Shown here piece by piece: positions 11,001 to 20,700 of a stretch of 64,000 bases of DNA. The notes beneath the pieces were generated by a model that worked only from the letters and a program-made list of their open reading frames with translations, was not told the origin of the DNA and did not search any database. The translations under genes were made by a program, and so were the position numbers. The DNA comes from Heterotrichella gracilis (Eukaryota; Sar; Xanthophyceae; Tribonematales; Xanthonemataceae): positions 1-64,000 of the forward strand of contig JAULBX010027385.1 in assembly GCA_032358255.1 (NCBI GenBank), in the 5' to 3' direction. Each line of letters opens with the position of its first letter. Position 1 is the stretch's first letter.

Positions 11001-12407
11001 AGTACATCAGCTACGGGTGAGTGGCGTGGACCAGGGGTAGTCAGGTGGTTGCGTGCATGCGTTGAGCATGGGCCGAGCTGTGTATCGATGGCCAATGAGG
11101 GGTGGGTAGCGGCATGGGTGCATGTGTAGGCAGGGGTGGAATTGTGAGTGGAATGCGCTGGCTGTGCTGCAGCAGTACGTCAGCTACGACTGAGTGGCGG
11201 GACCAGGGGAGATGTTTGGGTGGTCACATGCACGCATGAGGGGGCTATGGAGTGACCACAGGAAGGGATGGGCTAGTCAGTGTCATGATGCATGCAAGAG
11301 AGTGGACGGGGTGCTGGCTTGCATGGGGTGTGCGCTGGCAGTTCAAGGGTGCAGCAACCGGTTGAGAACCCTCTCATCGGTTCAGTTGGGGAGATTGTAT
11401 ACGTATGCTGGTACGGGGTAGAGCATCGGCTTGTGAAAGGAGGTGAACAGGGCAAATATCCTTGCCCAGGGAGGATGGAATTTTAAATGGTACATGCACA
11501 CGCATGGTGTGGGGGACCGGAGGGTATTGGGCAGCAGACGGAACAACACGACCTGCTGCATCATCGATCCAGTGGGGATCATCACCAATCCAGTGGGGAT
11601 TGGTGTTGGTGCAAACACAGCCATTCCGCCAGCCTTTCCGCCACTTGACCACCATCCCCCTGACCCCCATCCTTCCCCTCCTCCCCAGCGGCCTTGTGCT
11701 GTACATCTTCCACATGTACCGCCTCATCGTGCTGCCTGTGGCCAACACCTGGATGAGCTGGAGCCTGCTCAACAAGCTGCACTTCACGCCGGGATACGGG
11801 GTGATCAGCGGGCTGGGGGCGGTGCTGCTGGCCTTCATCATACTGGGCACGCAGGTGGGTGGGGTGGGGAGAGGTGATGCGGGTGTATGTGGGGGCCATG
11901 CGGGGGTTTGAAGGTGGGACGGGGAAGGGCTGTGGTGGATGGGTAGGGTGGGTGGGTGCTTGCAGGGCATGCCTGTAAGGGGCAGGGAGGTGGTGGGCCT
12001 GCAGTGGGTGGCCTGTTGCATCAACACCGGGGGTAAGCGGATGGCATCATCCAGCGCTGCTTGTGTCCAGCACCGCACTGCCTGCACCGCCCCATTTGTC
12101 ACGCAGCCGCATCCACGCACCACTCGCCCCCTCACCCACACACCCGCCCTCCTCCCCGCAGATACGTTTCTTCCTGCACGCCCCCCTGCAGCTTGCGTCG
12201 GTGCTGTTTGCCGCCAGCTCCACCACCGATGTGTGCACGCACGTGTTTGAAACCACCTCGGGCCTGGGCTGCATGGGCCTGGTCAGCCTGCTGCAGCTGT
12301 CGCTGGGCGTGCTGCTGCCCTCGGTGCTCATCTTCTTCCTGGAGATGCGCTCGGGAAAGACATTCCTGCCGCACGTCCAGGCAAAGCAGTGGCTGCTGTA
12401 CCCTTGA
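8004..12407 (+). CDS. GAF-domain multipass membrane protein, 647 aa
   Basis: Eight exons: 8004-8105, 8348-8466, 8590-8994, 9578-9712, 9994-10526, 10779-11016, 11689-11854 and 12162-12407; 1944 nt, all phases consistent. A GAF-like sensor domain spans roughly residues 55-290. Its late core reads SMVSSPMYAQKQMVGVLNMAS, the typical switch to a conserved strand with small residues. Residues about 300-430 are a Ser/Ala/Pro-rich linker with a CSNPKCPAC motif. The C-terminal 200 residues hold about five hydrophobic spans, starting with DFIFNLISMCIVYAYF and ending SLGVLLPSVLIFFLEM. A short hydrophobic stretch at residues 10-25 may be a signal anchor. I infer a membrane-bound ligand or light/redox sensor; no output domain (kinase or cyclase) is visible. 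The first exon rests on a good GTAGGT donor and phase match only. Intron 6 carries a duplicated copy of the exon 6 end. Confidence 0.72.
9721..9741. repeat. Telomere-like repeat (CCTAAAC)3
   Basis: Three uninterrupted units beginning 8 bp after the exon 4 donor of the GAF gene. Confidence 0.9.
10983..11250 (+). repeat. Duplicated exon end and 5' splice site, GAF gene intron 6
   Basis: The segment 10983-11037 covers the end of exon 6, its donor and the first intron bases. It recurs at about 11157-11211, a period of about 174 bp, and similarity continues weakly downstream (GGTGGTTGCGTGCATGCG versus GGTGGTCACATGCACGC). In the copy the donor GGGTGAGT has become GACTGAGT, so the decoy splice site is dead. 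Confidence 0.75.
11568..11606. repeat. Short tandem repeat in an intron
   Basis: ATCCAGTGGGGATCATCACC is followed at once by a near copy, AATCCAGTGGGGATTGGTG. It lies in the same intron 6 of the GAF gene. Confidence 0.6.
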
Positions 12408-13226
12408 GAAGGGTTGTTGGCATGTGGGGCTGGTCTTGTAGCGCCCTCTTCAAAATGGCCGCGCAGGGGGTCTGCTGGAGCTACTCATGGGATTGCATGG
12501 AGACTGATTATTTGCTGGATATTGTGGTGTTGGGGACGCCGGTGACGTTGCAGCCGGTGCACGTGTGCTTGGTACGAACCACGTGCTGTGCAAGTGTTAA
12601 ACTTGCTGTGGTGAGCGGTGTATTGGGTTATGCGCACAAAACCTGTGTTACATATAATTGATCCACGCTTGGTATTACGCTTGCAGTTGTGCTCGAGAAC
12701 GTGTTGATGTGCCTGTGTGCCGTCAGGCTACTTGGATGCTCGACTCAGTCTTTTTACACTTTGGCACGTTCATAGTGCTGGATATCTGTAACAAAAGGTG
12801 TCATGATTGGTAATACTACTTGCAATTTCGTAAGGAATCATACTAGGCCTACGACAATCGCAACAACCATTTTGACAGAGGCACCCTGAGACAGCGTCAC
12901 CATGGTGGCCATGTGGAGTGCACTGTAATGGACCACAGCGCACGGCGGTGGCAGCGGCAGTCGCCAAAACAATTTTAAAAAATCAAAGCGATATGTGGTG
13001 CTGAGCAGGTCCTAGGACTGCATATTTAGGTGATCCCATCAAGCCAGCTCCGTGTACTGCTCTAAGGGCATTCTGCAAACTTCACGCTGAGCTGTATGCC
13101 TGCAGCTGCACTTCCACCTCCCGCCACTGACAGCGTGCAAACATATGGCCGCTGCTTAAACAAGGTGTACTGAGGTTGCACATCGGGTGGGCTGGTCAGT
13201 GCGGTCCAGGAATATGTTCCATCTGT
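12408..13226. other. Intergenic between convergent genes
   Basis: Between the GAF gene stop (12407) and the stop of the minus-strand gene (13227). It should contain both 3' UTRs. TGTAA occurs near 12787. No coding signal was seen. Confidence 0.35.
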
Positions 13227-14189
13227 TCAGGTTGGCCGCACCAGCGAGAGCACCGTGTCTGCAAACTCCTTGAAGTAGGGGTTCTGCAGGGCAGCCTGCA
13301 GCGCCTGGGGCCAAACAGTTCAGTCAGTGCCTATAGGCTGGGTGCATTGGAGTATGAAAACTGCGCCATTTACTGGGCGCTGTGCATGTCTTGCAAAGGT
13401 GTTAGCGCAGTCAGGCTCTGCTGCAGTTCAGGAGGTGGCTGGCTGGCATCCGTCATGCAAGGCGCGAGCACATGCATATGGCATGTCATGACAGCTCAGG
13501 TGTCAGGCCAGGTGAAAGCTCTGTTGCACGCCATCCCCACCTTTTCCCGCTTGGGTGCAGCATCTATGCCGGTCACCAGTGTCCGCAGCCGCTTGTCAGC
13601 CAAGTATGGCTTTAGCTCCTGTGCCGCAGCTGCAAGACACCACAGTACAACAGGTCAATACAGCAAGGCTTGCACAAGGCTTACAGGGTTACACGAGGCT
13701 TTTCTCTAACGACTTGCCGAGCTCCTTGTCAGGCTTTTCATCCCAGACATATTTACAGAGGGAAAGCCTCCAGCCTGGAAATGCTTGCAGCACAGGAGGC
13801 GCACCTAGTGCCTTTAGGTCTTCAACCTTCAAGCGTGGAAGTTCCTCATCCTCGTCTTCCTCCTCCCCTTGCACGGGTTGCTGTGTACTTGGCTGCTGTG
13901 GCTGCTGTTGTTGGTCTGCATTCACGCGCAGCAGCAGCTGTACAACGGACTGGCCCCCCCTCTCCTTTCTGACGCTCCTGATAGTGCACTGCAGCGGCTG
14001 TGCGCTGTATGGCAAACAGCTGCGTACAGCTGGACTGATGGTGGCAGCGCCCAATGGTTCGCCAAAAGCGGTGAACACGTTTAAGGGTTCGCTGGTGCTG
14101 GGATCGAGCGTGACGGTGGTCCCCACCCGCACTTCGCTGCTGGCATTGGTCAGCTGCTCTACTTGCAGCTCAACTTTAGGACCTGCCAT
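13227..14189 (-). CDS. Protein with ZNHIT3/Hit1-like C-terminus, 212 aa
   Basis: Exons 13718-14189, 13541-13629 and 13227-13304; 639 nt. The C-terminal third, LKPYLADKRLRTLVTGID followed by ALQAALQNPYFKEFAD, matches the conserved C-terminal region of ZNHIT3/Hit1-type proteins, which act in box C/D snoRNP assembly. The N-terminal zinc-finger HIT domain is not seen. The first exon instead has a beta-rich region ending in SVVQLLLRV, followed by a Gln-rich and acidic linker (EEEDEDEELPR). Joining exon 1 to exon 2 in phase requires a GC-AG intron: the donor CTCG|GCAAGT is a textbook GC donor, while no GT donor gives the right phase. The assignment to the family rests only on the C-terminal pattern. 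It could also be an unrelated protein with a similar helical tail. Confidence 0.6.
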
Positions 14190-14714
14190 GTTGTTCAGTG
14201 GTCAGCGCTGTATGTGACAGGCCAACTGCACGTGAATGAAAAGTGCTGCAAGGTCTTAGGCGTCAAGTAGGCGGTGCATGTACATGTATGCACCGCCATG
14301 GCAACCGAATGCATGCATATCGCCCTCCTCGTGTTCTGGGCATTTTCCTCACCTGGCAATGCATGCAAAGTGTCAGCCAATGTGGGTCCACACCAAAGGC
14401 AACAACGTGTGGCCTTTAAATCGCAAACACTGCCGGAAGTGCGTCTTGAACCCTGCTAAATTGTGAAGCAAGTGCCAAAGGGGGGTGGCAGTGAACGCTT
14501 GCTCGACTTAATCCAAGGGTCGATCCGGGACACCCCTTCACGATAGCCCTCTCCCTACAGGGTTCTAAACGACTTTAGGGACGCCACCTATCTTTATTAG
14601 CCTTGTGGAACTCGTCCTGTATATTCTTACACTTTCTAAAGTGTCACATGCCTGCATGCGGTGCAGACACTAGTCAGGTCCAACGACGTTTAGCACAGCC
14701 AACGAGCAATAAGC
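14190..14714. other. Divergent promoter region
   Basis: 525 bp between the ATG of the ZNHIT3-like gene (minus) and the ATG of the TPR-J gene (plus). It contains several GCATGCAT palindromes (about 14283-14315, 14358-14368, 14648-14660) but no recognised core promoter. Confidence 0.4.
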
Positions 14715-17700
14715 ATGACTTTTGACACGTCGGCCTTCACCAGGGTGAAAAGCCTGCTTGATGACGAGGAGACGTCGTTGGACCTGTTTGGCACAGCACG
14801 GGGGGCTTGCACAGGGGTGAGTGCCAATCACCCACTAGTGAGGCGGGTTGTGTCTTACTGCCCTCACAACCCAGAGGGTTTTCCAGTCATTTCATTCCCT
14901 GTGTGGAGGGTCCTGTATATCTACAATATTTGCACCTCGTGCAGTGCAGCGCATGTGGCAAGTACCTAAAAAAGACTGAAGAGTACGTCATGTCATCAAA
15001 GGTGAGGCTAAGTGTCCCTGCCACTCTGATGGGGTAATGACCTAACAGAAGCACTGGGTTATCCTGCCCTCTGCAAGACACCATCATTTTGCATTTCCAA
15101 TCTGGCAGTTGCAATTGTCTTCATACTGCTCTTTTGTGTCGGTGCAGAACAAAAAGAACCCCTTCAACGATGTGACAGTCATGGACTGCACCCGCTGTGG
15201 GTGCAGCTTTGACAAGCACGTGGTATCGTTTGCTGAGAATGAGAAGGAGCAAGGCAACCGCTCGATGGCAAGAGGTAGCTGCCCTTTACAACGCTTCATA
15301 TACTTGCCCGCTGGTGGCCCATATGCGCCATTGCAGTACTGCCCGATGAACTGTTTTTTCCAAGCGAAGAAATTGCCTGTATTGTTCTTGGCATGTGCAG
15401 GAGTGTATGATACTGCGGTGCACCACTACTCCAAGGCCATTGCCCACTCCGGCACAGATGCAGTGCTGTGGAGCAACCGCTCGGCAGCCTACCTGGCGAA
15501 AGGATGGTGAGCATTGTTTGATGCCTCGTAGGGTTTTGTAGCTAGGTCGTCCCCTGTGCATGCCATCTGCTTGAGCTTGTGGCGTTACCTTTGTGGTGCC
15601 CTCCACCACCCATGCTTTGGATTGGGTCATCACACCATCGGAGCAGCATATATGCTACACAGTGGATTGAAGTCGGAAACACCGCCCTGCATTGCCAAAG
15701 CGGCAACAGCAATGTGTGGCAGTAGCACAGCGCTGGAATGAGTCGCGCAGGCTTGGAGCAAGCACTGTTCTCTCATGCAGGTATTCTCAGGCCCTTCATG
15801 ACGCGGACCGCGCGGTTTCCCTCAGACCCGACTGGGCCAAGGCTTGGACCAGGAAGGCTGCAGCGCACATCGGCCTACACCAACATGCGCAGGCAACAGA
15901 GGCGTACGCAAAGTGAGTGGTGTGGTTGCGCATGACATCAGTTGGGTGACGGTGTGCATTGCGCAGCAATCGATGTATTTGAATAGATGGATTTTCTTTA
16001 CAGTTGGGAGGAGGCTGCCTAAATCTTGCATAATTGCTGTGCACCAGATGTTGTGTCAAGCTGTGAAGGACAGCCCTTCAGGTTGAGTCCCAAACATATG
16101 TGCACATCAGAGGCGTTTTTGGGATCTGACAGGATTTGCTTCTTGACAGGTGTTGTGAGCTTGACCCCGAGAACAAGGAGTATGCCACTGCCCTGCTGGA
16201 TGCAAAGGTGTGTCCATACTTTTTGCGTCCATATATGCATAAACATGGGTTGGTGGGTCAGCCACTATGTTGAGAATAAGTCAACACTGTTCTTGTGTGC
16301 ATGCGTGTGTTGCGTAGCACAACTACTAAGCATGGGTATATCGTACCTGACCAGGTCAAGTCAAAAGGCAGCACCGGCGTGCGCCACCAAGCCAATGCTG
16401 CCCTGGACAGGCGTGACTACCAGGCTGCAGCAACCCTGTTCACTCAGGTTTGTACATTCCCCCTGTTATAAGTGCATCCTATGCAGATTTGTGAACTCTG
16501 GGCAGCAGAGCATCATGAAAATACCCCACACTTTTTCTTCAGGCACAAATCTTGACATGGCAATGCGGTAAAAAATAATGAACATGTTTGCAAAAGCCTG
16601 CGTGGCATTTTCTATGGCACGTTGCAATGCATGTAGCTGTGTTGGCAATCCATCCAATTTGTTGCTCAGGAGTGGCAACTTGATTTATTAGGTGATTTTC
16701 ATCTGCAGGCCCTGGAAGGCCACAGCAATAATTCTGCACTGCTTTTGTCAAGATGCAAGTCCTACATTGGTACCAAGGACTACGCCAAGGCCGTGCAGGA
16801 TGCCAACTCTGTCATTGCCCTTGATGGCAAGAGCGAAGAGGTATGGTGTTTCCTTGTGTTCCATGAGCTTGATTGCTGAATGAAATAAATGTATCAAAGC
16901 TGGGGCACACAGGAAAGTTCTTGACGACACTGTGACGCTGCGCAGTGGAAAGGGACTTGTCTGAGATAGCTTATGATAAGGGGTTTCAATTAAAGGGGCA
17001 GTGATTGACCTAACGCCAGCCTTGGCTGCTAGCGTGGTGGTTCATATTTGAAACAGACATGCACAGATTGTAGTACAGATTGTTGTACTAAATGTAATGG
17101 GGTCTGTATGCAGAACTTACCCTGTTTTATTGCATGCAGGCATATGAGCTAAAATCCACGGCACTTCAAGCTCAACGCTTGCTGCCTGAAGCCAAACAGG
17201 CACTTGAGGCTGCCGTAATTGCCATCCCAAGCAGCCAGCTGCTGAAGCAAGGCTTGGCAGGCGTTCAGCGCCAGCTGCAGCAGTCGATTGCCAGCGTGCA
17301 AGCAGCATCCCTGGGTTCTGCCACTGGCAGGCGCAATCCTTCTCAAGGCCAAGGTTTTACAGCACCCAGTAGACCTGCACAGCCTGCCACCACAAAGAGG
17401 GAAACTGCTTCAACACAGGCAGGTGGCCAGGTCAGCATGGCCACTAATGTCAAGAAAGCCTCGTCTGTTCAACCCGAGCAGCATTTACAAGCAGTGGACA
17501 GCATGGCAGGCAGCAGCGCACCTGCTAGTGAGTTTCCTGCATCCAGCAAGGGCCTCGGGGCTTCTGCATCAGGAGCTAGGGATGGTGGCAAATCGTTTGA
17601 TTCAATCGGTGCACCATGGACAGAAAGCAATGGAGACAAAAAAAACAGAGTTCAGGCGACAAACACCTTGGAAGCAACTGGTGGACAGGCCTCCAAGTTG

Positions 17701-20700
17701 AAGTTCCAATGGAGTGGCTTTTTGCCATCAGACTCTGATGACGAAGGTACATCGCGTGAGGGGACTGGTGAGAGCAGCTTGCTGGATAGGCTTGCTTCCA
17801 ATGGCGCCCTCGACCCTGCAACAGAGGACATTTCACCACCCTCGGGTCCATTTCAAGGGCCTGGGAGGTCTCCGCAAGGGGGCCCTGATGAACACCGCCA
17901 ATCACCTTCACGTAATTCAACTTCAAGTACTGCATCAGCAACCACGAGCAACCATGCTCAACCTGTGACCATGCAACGCGTCATCGAGACCAACCACCAG
18001 CCCACCCCTTCCAAGGCCAGCAGCACTGGGGCAAAAGGCAGGGTCCTAGACATCCATGCCTTGTTCCCATCCGCTCCCAAGACCAATGCCAGGGCATCTC
18101 CTTCCAAGCCATTCCAATCTACTGCCAGCGTGGCTGATGACTCCACCCACAAACCAATTTCTGCAAGCAACCCTTCATCTTCACAGAATCCCATGCATCC
18201 GGGTCAAAGTCAAGGAAATCAACAAGTACGCGCTGCGCAGGAGCGTGCGGTTTCACACGCGCCACCACCACCACCACCTTCCCAAGTCCCAGATTCCCCT
18301 GCTCCACCAGTCAGGCGGCCAACACAGATGAGCCCATCAGGGGGCACAGCTGGCACTCCCACCAGAGTTCCAAATGGTGCAGGCAAGGCGACAGGTGGCA
18401 GTAAGGTGGTGGACCTCAATCAGCTCTTTGCAAAGCTGGGGAATCCAAAGGCATCTGATGATGCAGCCAGTGGACAAGCAGCTCCAAATGCTGATAAGAT
18501 CGACCTGGCAGAGGGTGTGGAGGCATCCGTGGTTGCTGGTGTACATGCATCAGTGGAGGCAAATGGCATCCGCAATGCTGTTGTTGATGGTCGTCATAAT
18601 CGTAATGGACAGCAAAAAGACATCACCCAGCTGTCAGCTCACGAGGAGGCATTGCATCACATTGTGGCCCCACCTGCCGTGGCAGCGGAGGTGGCACCAG
18701 CAGCACTTGATGCAGGTGCTGCTGGAGCTGAGTCATCGCCAGTGGTCGAGGAGTCAACAGATGCGCAACCAATTGCAGCTGCTGCAAGCACCCCGGAAGC
18801 AGCATCAGCGCATGCTGCTGCCGTGGTTGAGGATGACACACATGGCAACAGGGCCACGGGTCAGACCACTGACCAGTCCTTTGCAGATCCATCTAGCCAT
18901 GATGACCTAGTGCAAGTACAGCCGGTGGCTCAACAGGACAGCTCCACAATGACAGACAAGGTGCTTTCTGCTGTACTAATGAGCAACAAGTCCACTGCCA
19001 CAGAGGATCTGGTTGCCAGCAATGGTATCACCATTGGGCAAGTGGAGCTGTCAAACCACCTTTTGGAGATTAAATCAACCATGGCCAGCATCCAGGACCA
19101 CTTCTCCAACCTTCACCAGGACTGGGGCAAGCTGGTGTCCCTGGTACAGCACCTAACTGCGGTCACCACCTGCAAAGCACCAGCAGTTGGCATTTTCACT
19201 GCCACGCCAGCGCTATTGGGCGCCCATCAGGAACTTGCGCACCCCGTTCCTTTTCAAGATAACGCTGGCTTCATGGGGAAGCTTTCAAGAGGTACTGCTG
19301 TTCAGCAGAAGCAAGGAGCAGTGGCTGTGGAGCAGGCGTCAGCAACTGATTCTGCCAGTTCTGAGCCAGGAGGCCTGCTCTCACAGAGCCCAGAGGTGAC
19401 TGACAGTGCCAACGAGGACGACTTGCCAGCAGTGCATGAGGGTTTAAAGCAGGATGCCCGGGAACGGGACGGTATGGTGGAGGATTGGGACTCTCTTGAT
19501 GATGAGCCAATGGCTGAGCCTTACCATGCACCACCAGATGCTTTGAATCATATCGCCACAGCCCCTGACCATCAGGGTTACCAAGCAGATGGTCATGGTA
19601 ATGGCGCTGAGCCAGCAGTCACGGTATTGGATGATGATGATTTGGATGAGATCATGGGGTACCTCTCAGGCGGCCATTCCGTTGAGGAGCATGGGGCAAA
19701 CGCATCTCGCTCGGCACCAAATGCCGAGACAGGTAGGGAAAATAGCGACAGGAGGGAATGCTTACCTCTTTTAATTTCCTCTTTACTGTGATTTGTTTTA
19801 TTTTTGCTGATCATCAGATTTTTACTTCAATTTCTTAAAGTTCATTTGTTCTCACTGTTGCAGGTGTATTGGCAGCAGACGTTGTAGAGGATGCTGTGGA
19901 GGATGAGACCAGCGGTGGAGAAGGGGATGCAGGGGAGGATGATGATAACGATGATGACGGTGAAGGGGAGGAGGAAGAGGAGTGGCTGACACAGCTTGAG
20001 GATATTGAGCGGCTGAGGGCAGAGGCACATGTGCTGAGGCGCCAGATGGAGGTAAGGTTTAACGATGTAGGGTGTTCGGTGTAGGGTTTAGGGTTAAAAG
20101 TCGTTTGCATGCATTTGCCAATCTGCAGCCATGTCATCTCATGTCATGAACTGGTTCAGTGAGCACAAACTGCATTTTTGACAGGTACCTGTGGCTGGAG
20201 TGGGCATATGCAGACAGCAGCATCGCCTGCTGTGTCTTGCCTTGTGCCTGAGCAAACACTTTTACATTATATATGTTCCTGATACAGGCAAAAGAAAGTT
20301 GTATTTCTTTCATCCCACATGCCACACCTCACACCTCATACCTCATACCTCCTGTGTCAACCCCTGCACAGGAGGAGGGGGGCCACGCCCCGCCATTCGA
20401 CCCTCGCCGTCGCCAGCCGCAAAGCAAACTGCCTTCCGACGACCTGTTTGAAGCCAGCAGCGGAGTGTCCACCCCTCAAGGTACCTCACATGCAAGTGAT
20501 TCCCCCTGATAACGAAGTAAAGGGACCATTTAGGTGGCCTTGCATGTAAAATAAACCCTTGTTTAGTTTTAATCATTGCAAATTTTGCCCCAGGCTCGGT
20601 TAACTCAGCTTGCCTTAGTCAAACGAACACTTCGTTGGTGCAATGAGAACTTTACTGCTTACAATGATAACTCGCTTGGAAGCAATATGGTTCCAAGTTG

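Noticed and set aside
17134-19791. 885-codon frame read as a complete protein ending at 19791
   Set aside because: The end past 19732 is intron: a GTAGGG donor there joins in phase to 19864, and upstream exons join in phase at 17140.
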